From: Ornithinicoccus hortensis | GTDB taxonomy: Bacteria; Actinomycetota; Actinomycetes; Actinomycetales; Dermatophilaceae | Assembly: GCF_006716185.1 (NCBI RefSeq) | Contig: NZ_VFOP01000001.1 | Location: forward strand, 3,844,001-3,908,000 | Direction: 5' to 3' | Length of the DNA stretch: 64,000 nucleotides | Part shown: piece by piece, positions 16,872 through 25,774 of the stretch | Numbering within the stretch: the first letter of the stretch is position 1 | Layout: every line of letters begins with the position of its first letter | The notes under the pieces: model-generated | Told to the model about the DNA's origin: nothing | Databases searched by the model: none | What the model saw: only the letters and a program-made list of their open reading frames with translations | Made by a program: the position numbers and the translations under genes

Positions 16872-19800
16872 GTGCGAATCACCTCGTCTGGGGCCCGGCG
16901 GCGCACGCTCGCCGCCGTAGCCGCAGCATCCGTGATCGCCCCCCTCGGGATGAGCGCCGCCACGGCAGCGCCCCAGCTCGACGCGGGCGAGAAAATGACC
17001 TACATCGTGCAGCTGCGCGACACCCCGATCGCCGCCTACCAGGGCGGCGTTTCTGGTATCCCGGCGACCAGCCCGGCCCCCGGCCAGAAGCTGGACATGG
17101 GCAGCAACGCGACCCGCGCCTACTCGGACTACCTGGCCGACAAGCAGGCGTCCGCGCTGTCCGCGGCCGGCGTCAGCAGCGACGCGCTGGTGACCTCCTA
17201 CGACGTGGCCTTCAACGGCTTCGCCGTCGAGCTCACCCGGTCCCAGCTGGCCGGGCTGAACAAGAACCCCGACGTGGTCCAGGTCTGGGAGGACGAGATC
17301 CGCACCGCGGACACCGTCCAGACCCCCGATTACCTGGGGCTGTCCGGTGACGGCGGCGTCTGGGACGAGTACTTCGGCGGCTACGAGAACGCCGGCGACG
17401 GCATCGTCGTCGGGGTCATCGACACCGGTATCGACCCGCTGAACCCGAGCTTCTCCGACGAGGGCATGTCGGAGGCGCCGGAGGGCTTCACCTGCGACCC
17501 GGGCGAGGACTACTACGCCGAGTTCGAGTGCAACAACAAGGTGATCGGGGCCCGCTACTACGGGGCCGAGTACGGCAACACGATCATCCCCGAGGAGTTC
17601 GTGTCGGCCCGCGACTACAACGGGCACGGCAGCCACACCGCGGGCACCTCCGCCGGCAACCACGGCGTCGACATCGAGATCCTCGGTGCGCACATCGGTG
17701 AGGGTTCCGGCATGGCCCCCAAGGCGCACATCGCCGTCTACAAGGGCCTGTGGATGACCTCCGACGGCAACGGCAGCGGCACCACCGCCGGCCTGGTCCA
17801 GGCGATCGACGACGCGACCGCCGACGGCGTCGACGTCATCAACTACTCCATCTCCGGCTCCAGCACCAACATCATGGGCCCGGACGAGACCGCCTTCCTG
17901 TTCGCCGCCGACGCGGGCATCTTCGTGTCCACCTCCGCGGGCAACTCCGGCGACACCGTCGGCGAGTCCTCGGTGGCGCACAACGCCCCCTGGACCATGA
18001 CCGTGGCGGCGAGCACGCACAACCGTGGCGCCACCAACTCGGTCACCCTCGGTGATGGCACGACCTTCGACGGCGTCGGCTACGGCGGCCCGCTGGAGGC
18101 CACCGAGCTGGTCAACGCCGTGGACATCCCGGCCGAGGGCGTGGACGCCAGCGAGGCCGACCTGTGCGCGACCGGCGCCGTCGACGACGAGGGCGCCGCC
18201 GGCAAGGTCGTCGTCTGCACCCGCGGTGCGTACGCCCTGGTCGACAAGGCCGCCGAGCTGATCGACTCCGGCGCGGCCGGCATGGTCCTGATCAACGACC
18301 CGGCCGGCGCCGGTGGCCAGAACGCCATCATCTACGGCCTGCCCGCCACGCACCTGCTGGCCGAGGACGGCCAGGTCGTCAAGGCGTACGCCGCGACCGA
18401 CGGTGCCACCGCGGAGATCTCCGACACGGACAACACCCCGGTCAATGCCCCCGAGATGGCGGCCTTCTCCTCCTACGGCCCGGCCCTGGCCGGCAACGGT
18501 GACCTCCTGAAGCCGGACATCACCGCACCCGGTGTCGACGTCGCGGCGGCCTACCACGCCAGCCACGACGACCCGGGCGTGCCGACCTTCAACCAGATCT
18601 CCGGCACCTCCATGTCCGCCCCGCACATCGCGGGTCTGGGCGCGCTGATGAAGCAGGAGTTCCCGGAGTGGAGCCCGGCCGCGATCAAGTCGGCCATGAT
18701 GACCTCCGCCCGTCAGACCGACGACAGCGGTGCTCCCATCCAGCGCGGCGGCGCCGACGCCTCCCCGCTGGACTACGGTGCTGGTGAGGTCCAGCCCGCC
18801 CCGTCCTACAACCCGGGTCTGATCTACGACGCGGGCACGCAGGACTGGCTGAACTACGCCTGCGCCATCGACCAGCTCGACGGCTGCGACGAGGACATCG
18901 ACGCCAGCGACCTCAACTACCCGAGCATCTCGATCGGTGCGCTCGCCGGGGCCCAGACGGTCACCCGCACGGTGACCAACGTCGGGGACGCCGAGGCGAC
19001 CTACACCGCCGAGGTCGAGGCGCCGGCCGGCACCACGGCCACCGTCGAGCCCAGCACCTTCACGGTCGCCCCGGGCGAGACCGCCACCTACGAGCTCACG
19101 CTGCAGGTCACCACGGCCCCGCTGGGTGAGTACACCTTCGGCGCGATCACCTGGAGCGACGGCGCCGGGCACGACGTCCGCAGCCCGATCGCGGTGCTGC
19201 CGTCGGCCTTCGCCGTCGACGACGAGGTGGCCGGCGAGGGCGTCGAGGGTGACGTCGACGTCACCGTCAACGCCGGTGTCGAGGGCACCGCGTCCGCCGG
19301 TGTCGAGGGCCTGGCCGAGGGCAGCATCGAGACGGTGCCGCTCGAGGCCTCGGACCAGTACCTGGACGACGGCGCCCTGGATGTCACCATCCCCGAAGGC
19401 ACCTCGCACCTGCGGCTGCAGACCTGGGACGAGGACTACGACGGCATCGACCTCGACCTGTTCTTCGTCGACCTGGCCACGGGGCAGATCGTCGCGCAGT
19501 CCGCGGTCGGCGGTTCCACGGAGCAGATCGATGTCTCGGACATCCCGGCGGGCGACTACTTCCTGGCCATCGACTGGTACGACGGCGCCGAGGGCGACAC
19601 GATGGACGCCTACGTCACGCAGTACATCGTGCCGGCCGAGGACGCCGGCAACCTGACCGTCGACCCGGCCGAGTTCGAGGTCGCTGTCGGCGACCAGGTC
19701 GACGTCAACCTGGCCTGGACCGGCCTGAACCCGGACAGCACCTACCTCGGTGAGGTCAACTGGGCCATGGACGGTCAGGCCGCCGGCCGCACCTTCCTCA

Positions 19801-20768
19801 CGGTCGACACCTCGGCGGACGCCGAGGAGCCGGTGGTCGAGCGGTGGTCCGGGCAGGAGCCGGACGCCGACCGGTACGGCACCGCCGCCGTCATCGCCGC
19901 CGAGTTCGGCAGCGCCACGACGGCCTACGTGACCACCGGTGAGGTCTACGCGGACGCGCTCGTCGGGTCGGCTCCTGCCGCCTCCGGCATGCGCACCCAG
20001 GCCACGCCGGGCGGCGACGCCGCCCCGGTCCTCCTGGTCCACCAGGACAGCGTCCCGGACGTCACGTCCGCCTCGCTGGCCGACCTGGGCGTTGAGAACA
20101 TCGTCATCCTCGGTGGCACGAGCGCCGTCTCCGAGGGTGTCGAGGCCGAGCTGGCCGCCGACTACAGCGTCGAGCGGATCTCCGGCTCCGACCGTTACGA
20201 GACCGCGGCCGAGCTGGCCAAGCTCTACACCCCCGGTGTGGAGAAGGTCTACGTCGCCGTCGGCCAGGAGAACGAGACCGGCCTGTTCGCCGACGCGCTG
20301 TCCGGTGCGGCACTGGCCGGCGCCGAGGGTGTGCCGGTCCTGCTGACCCGCACCGACGAGGTGCCGGACGCGACCGCCGAGGCCCTGGAGTACCTCCAGG
20401 CCGAGGAGGTCGTGGTGCTCGGTGGCACCGCCGCCGTGTCCGAGGCCGTCGAGCAGGAGATCGGCGCCGACTCCCGGATCGGTGGCAAGGACCGCTACGC
20501 CACGTCCGCGATGGTCGCCGACGCCTACGAGGCCGGGGTGGCCAACACCCTGATCGCCTCCGGTCGCAACTGGCCGGACGCCCTCGCGGGCGCCTCGTAC
20601 GCCGGCACCAACGGCATCCCGGTGCTGCTGACCCGTCCGACCGACGTGCCGGAGTCGATCAGCACCAAGCTGGATGAGCTCAGCCCGGAGCGGCTCGTCA
20701 TCCTGGGTGGCACCAGTGCCGTGTCCCAGGACGTCGAGGACGCCCTGAACGAGGTGTTCCCGTTCTGA
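16872..20768 (+). CDS. Secreted subtilisin-like protease with three cell-wall-binding-2 repeats
   Basis: The protein has 1298 residues. I start at the GTG at 16872, which follows GAAAGAAGA and begins a signal peptide (basic RRR, then LAAVAAASVIAPL, cleavage near ATAAP). Residues of about 45-150 resemble an I9 propeptide. The S8 domain has D184 in GVIDTGIDP, H252 in GHGSHTAG and S580 in GTSMSAPHIAG, with a PA insertion between H and S. Fn3-like and PPC-like beta domains follow. The last 300 residues hold three CW-binding-2 repeats, each with a DRY.TA start and a VILGGT/VVLGGT end. It is probably an exported, wall-attached protease. A terminator follows. Confidence 0.95.
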   Translation: MRITSSGARRRTLAAVAAASVIAPLGMSAATAAPQLDAGEKMTYIVQLRDTPIAAYQGGVSGIPATSPAPGQKLDMGSNATRAYSDYLADKQASALSAAGVSSDALVTSYDVAFNGFAVELTRSQLAGLNKNPDVVQVWEDEIRTADTVQTPDYLGLSGDGGVWDEYFGGYENAGDGIVVGVIDTGIDPLNPSFSDEGMSEAPEGFTCDPGEDYYAEFECNNKVIGARYYGAEYGNTIIPEEFVSARDYNGHGSHTAGTSAGNHGVDIEILGAHIGEGSGMAPKAHIAVYKGLWMTSDGNGSGTTAGLVQAIDDATADGVDVINYSISGSSTNIMGPDETAFLFAADAGIFVSTSAGNSGDTVGESSVAHNAPWTMTVAASTHNRGATNSVTLGDGTTFDGVGYGGPLEATELVNAVDIPAEGVDASEADLCATGAVDDEGAAGKVVVCTRGAYALVDKAAELIDSGAAGMVLINDPAGAGGQNAIIYGLPATHLLAEDGQVVKAYAATDGATAEISDTDNTPVNAPEMAAFSSYGPALAGNGDLLKPDITAPGVDVAAAYHASHDDPGVPTFNQISGTSMSAPHIAGLGALMKQEFPEWSPAAIKSAMMTSARQTDDSGAPIQRGGADASPLDYGAGEVQPAPSYNPGLIYDAGTQDWLNYACAIDQLDGCDEDIDASDLNYPSISIGALAGAQTVTRTVTNVGDAEATYTAEVEAPAGTTATVEPSTFTVAPGETATYELTLQVTTAPLGEYTFGAITWSDGAGHDVRSPIAVLPSAFAVDDEVAGEGVEGDVDVTVNAGVEGTASAGVEGLAEGSIETVPLEASDQYLDDGALDVTIPEGTSHLRLQTWDEDYDGIDLDLFFVDLATGQIVAQSAVGGSTEQIDVSDIPAGDYFLAIDWYDGAEGDTMDAYVTQYIVPAEDAGNLTVDPAEFEVAVGDQVDVNLAWTGLNPDSTYLGEVNWAMDGQAAGRTFLTVDTSADAEEPVVERWSGQEPDADRYGTAAVIAAEFGSATTAYVTTGEVYADALVGSAPAASGMRTQATPGGDAAPVLLVHQDSVPDVTSASLADLGVENIVILGGTSAVSEGVEAELAADYSVERISGSDRYETAAELAKLYTPGVEKVYVAVGQENETGLFADALSGAALAGAEGVPVLLTRTDEVPDATAEALEYLQAEEVVVLGGTAAVSEAVEQEIGADSRIGGKDRYATSAMVADAYEAGVANTLIASGRNWPDALAGASYAGTNGIPVLLTRPTDVPESISTKLDELSPERLVILGGTSAVSQDVEDALNEVFPF

Positions 20769-20803
20769 TCAGGACCTGATCAGCGACACCGCTGAGCAAC
20801 GCC

Positions 20804-20839
20804 GCGGGCCCGTCCCCTCTCCGGAGGGGGCGGGCCCGC
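20804..20839. terminator. Bidirectional terminator after subtilase
   Basis: A 16-bp stem with one G-T pair (left arm starting GCGGGCCCG, right arm ending CGGGCCCGC) and a TCCG loop lies 35 bases after the protease stop and seven bases from the end of the convergent DUF2891 gene. Confidence 0.85.
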
Positions 20840-20846
20840 AGCCGTG

Positions 20847-21890
20847 TCACGCGCCGGTGGCCAGGAGGGCGAAGCTGACCAGCCAGTGGGTGGCCATGAA
20901 GTCGCCGTCGGTGATCTCCGGGAGCACCGCCGCCACCTGGGCGTCGGCCCCCGCCCGCAGCACCCCGGCCGCCTCCGGGTCCAGGTGCGGCGCGAGCACC
21001 CGCAGCTGCCAGGCCCGGGACAGCGACAGCCCGAGCAGGTGCGCCAGCTGGCCGTCCGTGCCCTCCCCCACGGCGGGCACCGCGAGCAGCTGCTCGTGGT
21101 CGCCCTGGCCCAGCCCGGGCAGGAAGGTGCGCAGCCACTCCCCGAACTCCTCCCCCAGCAGGTGGCTCATCAGCTCGGCCTCGCTCAGCGCCGGCGACAG
21201 GAAGTCGGTGCCGGACGGTTCGGTGCGGGTGCCGTATGCCGTGTCGCCGGCGAACCAGTCCAGCGCCCGTCCGCGCACGGCCGCCACGACCTCGGGCCGG
21301 TCCAGCGCCGCGGGCCCGAAGGCGCGCAGCAGCAGGCTCATCGCGAAGGCGTCGTTCTGGTGCTTGCCGTGCCGCACCGGGTAGTCCTGGCGAGGCAGCC
21401 AGTCGACCACCCGCTCGGCGACGAGGTCCGCCAGCGGCGCCACCGCCCCCGCCCACCGGGCGGCCGGGTCGGCCGCCGGACCGGACCCGTCGGCCAGCCG
21501 CCGCAACCCGCCCGCCAGCATCGCCGCCCAGGCCCACCCGTAGGGCCGCTCGAAACCGGGCCGGGCCCGCAGGTAGTCGACCTCCACCTCCAGGTGCTCG
21601 GGCGTCAACCGCTCCTCCAGCAGCGCCACCGTGTCCGCCACCTCACCCTCGGCCTCGAGGACCTGCGCCTGCCGGTCCAGCAGGGTCACCAGCGACCACT
21701 GCATGTGCACGCAGGAGTGCCAGTCCAGGCTGCCGTGGAAGGCCGGGTGCAGCAGCTGCGGCGTGATGTTGGTGTCGTCGGGTCCGTGCGCGGTGTGCCC
21801 CGAGCTGTAGGGGTATGGCGTGCCGATCACCCGTCGGGCGATCCGGGCCCAGGAGGCGGCGTGGTCGGTCAGCGTGGTGTCGGGTGCCAT
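20847..21890 (-). CDS. DUF2891 family protein
   Basis: The protein has 347 residues and matches the DUF2891 pattern: PQLLHPAFHGSLDWHSCVHMQW near residue 45 is the family signature, with histidines and a tryptophan that suggest an alpha/alpha-toroid glycosidase-like fold. It has no signal peptide, so it is cytoplasmic. The biochemical function is unknown. It converges on the subtilase and is divergent from the thioesterase-like gene, with only about 30 bases between starts. Confidence 0.85.
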   Translation of the reverse strand: MAPDTTLTDHAASWARIARRVIGTPYPYSSGHTAHGPDDTNITPQLLHPAFHGSLDWHSCVHMQWSLVTLLDRQAQVLEAEGEVADTVALLEERLTPEHLEVEVDYLRARPGFERPYGWAWAAMLAGGLRRLADGSGPAADPAARWAGAVAPLADLVAERVVDWLPRQDYPVRHGKHQNDAFAMSLLLRAFGPAALDRPEVVAAVRGRALDWFAGDTAYGTRTEPSGTDFLSPALSEAELMSHLLGEEFGEWLRTFLPGLGQGDHEQLLAVPAVGEGTDGQLAHLLGLSLSRAWQLRVLAPHLDPEAAGVLRAGADAQVAAVLPEITDGDFMATHWLVSFALLATGA

Positions 21891-21922
21891 CCCCCCGTTC
21901 TACCCTTCCTATGCTTGCGGCC

Positions 21923-22717
21923 ATGACGCTGCCCTCCGACACCACGTGCTACTACCTGCCCCTGGGCGACGACACGTTCCAACCGACCGTCCACGCGCAG
22001 GGCGCCTGGGCGGAGGAGGAACAGCACATGGCGCCCGCCTCCGGGCTGCTGACCCGGGCCCTGACGCTGCACGAGCCCCGGGAGGACCTCCAGCTGGCCC
22101 GGATCTCCTTCGACATCCTCGGGATGATCCACGCCGCGCCGAGCCGGATCCGGACCCGCACGCTGCGGCCCGGGCGCACCATCGAGCTGATCGAGGCCAC
22201 GATGAGCGTCGGCGACCGGGACGTGGTCCGGGCCACCGCGTGGCGGTTGTCCCGGCAGGACACCAGCGCCGTCTCCGTGGTCGAGGACCCGCCCCTGCCG
22301 GCCCCGCCGGCGTGGGAGCCCAGCGAGACGATGCACCAGACCTGGGCCGGGGGCTACATCGCCTCGATCGACGTGTGGGCCGCACCCGAGAGCCGGTCCG
22401 GCAGCGCCCGGGTCTGGTTGCGCAGCGAGCACGACCTCGTCGAGGGCAAGGAGAGCAGCGCCCTGGCCCGGTTCGTCGGCCTGGTCGACACCGCCAACGG
22501 CATCGCCACCCGGCAGCCACCGGGGCGCTGGATGTTCCCCAACACCGACCTGGGGATCCACCTGTACCGGTCGCCCCGCGGGCGCTGGGTCGGGATGGAC
22601 ACCACGGTCAGCTGGGGCGCCGAGGGGGTGGGCCTCACCTCCACCGTGCTGCACGACGAGCACGGCCCGGTCGGCCGCGCCGAGCAGATCCTGACGGTCC
22701 GTCCGCTGCGCGGCTGA
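21923..22717 (+). CDS. Acyl-CoA thioesterase-like (double hot dog) protein
   Basis: The protein has 264 residues and the layout of TesB/4HBT_3-type double hot-dog proteins: an N-terminal half with HMAPASGLLTRAL and RISFDILGMI, and a C-terminal half with a PGRWMFPNTDLGIHLYR stretch that corresponds to the usual substrate pocket. It probably hydrolyses an acyl-CoA in the cytoplasm. The ATG at 21923 is preferred, but an in-frame ATG at 21911 would add four residues, and the upstream region is too short to decide. The three small-RNA-like units follow it. Confidence 0.75.
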   Translation: MTLPSDTTCYYLPLGDDTFQPTVHAQGAWAEEEQHMAPASGLLTRALTLHEPREDLQLARISFDILGMIHAAPSRIRTRTLRPGRTIELIEATMSVGDRDVVRATAWRLSRQDTSAVSVVEDPPLPAPPAWEPSETMHQTWAGGYIASIDVWAAPESRSGSARVWLRSEHDLVEGKESSALARFVGLVDTANGIATRQPPGRWMFPNTDLGIHLYRSPRGRWVGMDTTVSWGAEGVGLTSTVLHDEHGPVGRAEQILTVRPLRG

Positions 22718-22779
22718 CCCCGGCGGGTCTGCCCTCCGCTGACTTTGCCGAACCGTGACCAAACTTCTTTCGGATCCGG

Positions 22780-22808
22780 TGCAACCTTCCGCCGCCCCGC
22801 GACGTCTT
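22780..22808 (+). promoter_or_regulatory. ECF-sigma-like promoter of hairpin unit 1
   Basis: TGCAACC at 22780-22786 and CGTCTT at 22803-22808 are separated by exactly 16 bases, the spacing of ECF-sigma promoters (AAC-type -35, CGTC-type -10). An A/T-rich AAACTTCTTTCG block lies just upstream. The same arrangement is repeated twice further on. Confidence 0.6.
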
Positions 22809-22813
22809 CTAGG

Positions 22814-22930
22814 TGTCGGGGACGGGCAACCTCCGACAACCGCGCTGGGGGGACCGCTCGGGGGCGAGCGGGAAGCGCAGGGGTGGGACGAAGGCAGGGG
22901 CGCCGACGCAGGGGGTCGGCGCCCCTCCTT
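22814..22930 (+). ncRNA. Putative small RNA, tandem unit 1
   Basis: Starting about six bases after the CGTCTT box, the unit folds into three hairpins. Hairpin 1 has arms TGTCGG (22814-22819) and CCGACA (22833-22838). Hairpin 2 has CCGCTCG (22854-22860) and CGAGCGG (22865-22871) with a GGGG loop. A 12-bp terminal hairpin spans 22896-22907 and 22915-22926 and is followed by CCTTCATG. There is no plausible reading frame. The layout is shared with units 2 and 3, and hairpin 2 shows a compensatory C-G to T-A change between units 1 and 2. I call it an RNA gene of unknown function. Confidence 0.55.
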
Positions 22931-23017
22931 CATGTCCGCCACCACCCACCCGGCCCGGGCCCGAGCCGCACCCGCAGCGGGCCGGCGGACGGCATACAAA
23001 AAGAATCTCGCCAACCG

Positions 23018-23046
23018 TGCAACCTCCCGCGGGGCCAAGGCGTCTT
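23018..23046 (+). promoter_or_regulatory. ECF-sigma-like promoter of hairpin unit 2
   Basis: TGCAACC at 23018-23024 and CGTCTT at 23041-23046 with 16 bases between, identical in both boxes and in spacing to unit 1. An A-rich AAAAAGAATCTCGCC block precedes it. Confidence 0.6.
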
Positions 23047-23049
23047 AGC

Positions 23050-23166
23050 AGGTGTCGGAGGCGGGCACTTCCGACCACAGCACCGGGAGGGACTGCTCGG
23101 GGGCGAGCAGCGGTGCGGGGGGATGACGGAGGGCGTCGGCTCATCGCAGCCGGCGCCCTCCCTCGT
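23050..23166 (+). ncRNA. Putative small RNA, tandem unit 2
   Basis: This has the same plan as unit 1. Hairpin 1 has arms GTCGGA (23054-23059) and TCCGAC (23070-23075). Hairpin 2 has CTGCTCG (23093-23099) and CGAGCAG (23104-23110) around GGGG. The terminal hairpin has 14 pairs including one G-T (23128-23141 with 23148-23161) and is followed by CTCGTGCC. Sequence between the hairpins is only partly conserved, whereas the stems are kept, which favours selection on RNA structure. Confidence 0.55.
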
Positions 23167-23227
23167 GCCCCGGGCGGACCTGCCGGGAGGGCTCCCAGAA
23201 CCCGTCGCAAGAAAGTTTCGGGCGCCG

Positions 23228-23256
23228 TGCAATGTCCGCCCGCCCCCGGCGCATCT
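23228..23256 (+). promoter_or_regulatory. Degenerate ECF-sigma-like promoter of hairpin unit 3
   Basis: TGCAATG at 23228-23234 and GCATCT at 23251-23256 with the same 16-base spacing and an upstream AAGAAAGTTTCG block. Both boxes differ from units 1 and 2, so this copy may be weaker. Confidence 0.45.
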
Positions 23257-23261
23257 AGGTG

Positions 23262-23366
23262 GTGTCGGAGCAACCAGCCGACAACGCGCCGGAGGGGCTG
23301 CCCGTGGGGGTGCAGGTGGCGCGTGGGGTGAGGGTAGGGCGCCGACGCAGGGGGTCGGCGCCCTCC
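23262..23366 (+). ncRNA. Putative small RNA, tandem unit 3
   Basis: Hairpin 1 has TGTCGG (23263-23268) and CCGACA (23278-23283), the same arms as unit 1. Hairpin 2 is weaker (CTGC 23298-23301 with GCAG 23312-23315). The terminal hairpin (11 bp, 23336-23346 with 23354-23364) has the same GCAGGGG loop as unit 1 and is followed by CCTTCATG. An A/T block like those upstream of the three promoters (AAAACTTTCTCGCC) and a CGTCAT at 23421 then precede the lipoprotein gene. Confidence 0.5.
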
Positions 23367-23453
23367 TTCATGCCCGGAAAACTTTCTCGCCGGGGCACGG
23401 ATCCGATCGCCCGGCCGCTGCGTCATAGGGTGAGGACACGAGGAAGGTGACAC

Positions 23454-24014
23454 ATGTCTGCAACGAAGTTCCGACAGAACCGTCCGCTCCTCCGGGGGAC
23501 CGGTGCACTGGCCGCGACCACACTGGCCTTCGCCCTACTGAGCGGGTGCGGCTCCGAGACCGACGACGAGACCCCGCCCGGATCGACCGCCGGGAGCAGC
23601 GAGACCGAGCAGGACCAGACCACCGCGCCCGGTGACGACGACGCGGCCACCGAGACCGAGGGGAGCATCGTGAACCCGCCCGACGACGGCGCCAGCGCCA
23701 CCGCCCTGCCCACCAACGAGGTGCCGGCCCAGGTCCAGGAGGCCGAGGAGACCCAGGCCGCGGTCGCCGACCTGGCCGAGCGCGAGGGGGTGGACGAGTC
23801 GGAGGTGACCCTCGCCGGCTACCGGGAGGTGACCTGGCGCTCCGGGGCCATCGGCTGCCCCGAGCCCGGCAAGATGTACACCATGGCGCTGGTCCCCGGC
23901 CGACAGCTCATCCTGGCTGTGGACGACACGCTGTTCGCCTACAACGCGGCCGACGGCGAGGCCTACAACTTCTGCGCCGCGCCCGAGGACCCCGCCCCCG
24001 GCGGGACCCGCTGA
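23454..24014 (+). CDS. Secreted lipoprotein with acidic linker
   Basis: The protein has 186 residues. A lipoprotein signal peptide (about 1-32) ends in the lipobox LLSGC. Residues of about 35-90 are a low-complexity Asp/Glu/Thr-rich linker. The C-terminal part (about 95-175) is a small folded domain with a cysteine pair (GCPEPG and NFCAAP). The family is not recognised. It has an AGGAAGG ribosome site, sits directly after the three hairpin units and may share their type of upstream element. A terminator follows at 24043. Confidence 0.8.
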   Translation: MSATKFRQNRPLLRGTGALAATTLAFALLSGCGSETDDETPPGSTAGSSETEQDQTTAPGDDDAATETEGSIVNPPDDGASATALPTNEVPAQVQEAEETQAAVADLAEREGVDESEVTLAGYREVTWRSGAIGCPEPGKMYTMALVPGRQLILAVDDTLFAYNAADGEAYNFCAAPEDPAPGGTR

Positions 24015-24042
24015 CCCGGCGCCACCCGCCGGTCCCATGACG

Positions 24043-24078
24043 GGGGGGGCGGCCCTTCTCGGTCGGGGCCGCCCCCCC
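24043..24078. terminator. Terminator after lipoprotein gene
   Basis: A 13-bp perfect stem with seven G-C pairs at its base (GGGGGGGCGGCCC and complement) and a ten-base loop. It lies between the convergent lipoprotein and MFS genes. Confidence 0.85.
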
Positions 24079-24144
24079 TATCCCCGCCGCCCGGGGCGTA
24101 TGCCGTCCCGCACCCGCCGCAGGGAGTTCACCCGTGGCCGCGGG

Positions 24145-25659
24145 TCACCCGCGCGGCGCGGGCTGCCCGAAGTGGGCTGGCCGGGCGAAGGCCACGGCGA
24201 TGAGCACGCCGAGCGCCAGCGCGGCCGCCGGGACGAGCATCGCGTCGGCCATCGCGTCGGAGTAGCCGGCCGCGATCTGCGGGGGCAGCGCGCCGCCCAT
24301 CCCCTGCGCCGGGGCACCCCCGGCCCCGGCCGACTCCGCGACCGGCCCGAGGTGGGCAACGAGCCGGGTCTCGATGACCGCGGCGATGGCGGCGCTGCCG
24401 AGCACCGCTCCGACCTGCCGCGTGGCGTTGTAGACCCCGGAGCCGGCGCCGGCCGCGTCCAACGGCAGGTTGCGCGTGGCGGTCGTGCCCAGCGGCGCCC
24501 ACAGGAAGGCGCTGGCGACGCCGAACAGCCCGATCGGGGCCATGATCTGCCACACCTGGGTGTCCGGTCCCATCGCCCGGGACAGCCAGAACATCGCGGC
24601 GGCCGCCCCCAGGAAGCCGAAGGCGCTCAGCCCGCGCGGGTGCATCCGGTCGACCAGCCGCCCCACGACCGGCGCCAGGACGAACGAGGCCACGGCCATC
24701 GGCACCAGCAGCAGCCCGGCCCGGGTCGGGCTGTACCCGTGCACCACCTGGGCCCACAGCATGAACGGGAACGCCATGCCGGTCACCGCGAACGACACCA
24801 GCGAGATCCCGCCGTTGGCCAACGAGAAGTTGCGGTCCCGGAACAGCCCCAGCGGCACGAGCGGCTCGCGGCGCATCACCGCCCACCACCCGACGGCCAG
24901 CGCCAGGGCCAGCACCCCCGCACCGATCAGGAGCGGCACCGAGACGATGCCGGTGATGGTGCCCCAGTCGTAGCTCTCCCCCTCCTGGATGCCGAAGACC
25001 AGCAGGAACATCGCCACGGCCGACAGGATGACGCCCACCCAGTCGAAGCTGTGCGTGTGGGTCGGCAGCTGCGGCACCAACCGGGCGGCGAGGACGAAGG
25101 CCACAACACCGACCGGGACGTTGACGAAGAAGATCCACTCCCAGCCGGGCCCGTCGACCAGCACGCCCCCGAGCACCGGCCCGACCAGAGTGGCGATCCC
25201 GGCGGTGGCGCCCCACAGGGCCATCGCGCCGCCCCGCCGCGCGGCCGGGAAGGTGCGGGTGATCACGGCCATCGTCTGCGGGGTCATCATCGAGGCGCCC
25301 AGGCCCTGGACGGCCCGCGCCACGATGAGCTCCTCCACGGTGCCGGTCAGTCCGCACCAGAGCGAGGCGAGGGTGAACACGGTGAGCCCGACGAGGTAGA
25401 TGGTCTTCGGGCCGAAGCGGTCCCCCAGCCGCCCGGTGATCAGCAGCGGCACGGCATACGCGAGCAGGTAGGCGCTGGTCACCCAGATGACCTCGGTGAC
25501 CCCCGCGCCCAGCCCCGTCATGATCGCCGGCACCGCCACCGACACGATGGTGGAGTCCACCAGGATCATGAAGAACCCGATCACCAGCGCCCACAGCGCC
25601 GGCCACGGATTGCGGTCGTCGGTCAGGTCGGTGGTGCGGGTGGGATCGGTCTGCGTCAC
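24145..25659 (-). CDS. MFS multidrug exporter, DHA2 (EmrB/QacA) type
   Basis: The protein has 504 residues with about 14 membrane helices, the size and topology of the DHA2 drug:H+ antiporter group. It shows VDSTIVSVAVPAI in helix 1, a GRLGDRFGPK loop between helices 2 and 3, and GPVLGGVLVDGPGWEWIFF (motif C region) in helix 5. The GTG at 25659 follows GGAGGAG; the longer frame upstream covers another gene's shadow. The gene stands alone and converges on the lipoprotein gene. The substrate is unknown, and export of toxic compounds is the family role. Confidence 0.9.
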   Translation of the reverse strand: MTQTDPTRTTDLTDDRNPWPALWALVIGFFMILVDSTIVSVAVPAIMTGLGAGVTEVIWVTSAYLLAYAVPLLITGRLGDRFGPKTIYLVGLTVFTLASLWCGLTGTVEELIVARAVQGLGASMMTPQTMAVITRTFPAARRGGAMALWGATAGIATLVGPVLGGVLVDGPGWEWIFFVNVPVGVVAFVLAARLVPQLPTHTHSFDWVGVILSAVAMFLLVFGIQEGESYDWGTITGIVSVPLLIGAGVLALALAVGWWAVMRREPLVPLGLFRDRNFSLANGGISLVSFAVTGMAFPFMLWAQVVHGYSPTRAGLLLVPMAVASFVLAPVVGRLVDRMHPRGLSAFGFLGAAAAMFWLSRAMGPDTQVWQIMAPIGLFGVASAFLWAPLGTTATRNLPLDAAGAGSGVYNATRQVGAVLGSAAIAAVIETRLVAHLGPVAESAGAGGAPAQGMGGALPPQIAAGYSDAMADAMLVPAAALALGVLIAVAFARPAHFGQPAPRG

Positions 25660-25774
25660 CGCAGCAGTCTCCTCCTCCCCCGCCGCCGACCACGCACGAA
25701 TATCCGGCCCGGTGACCAGGATCACAGCGGCGTCGCCGGCCGGTCCCTCGGTCGTCGGCGGCAGCCCCCGGCCG

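Noticed and set aside
22761-23366. Reading the hairpin units on the minus strand as 6C RNAs
   Set aside because: The C runs in the complementary loops are at most five long, unit 2's terminal loop is not C-rich, and the promoter-like boxes with constant spacing are on the plus strand.
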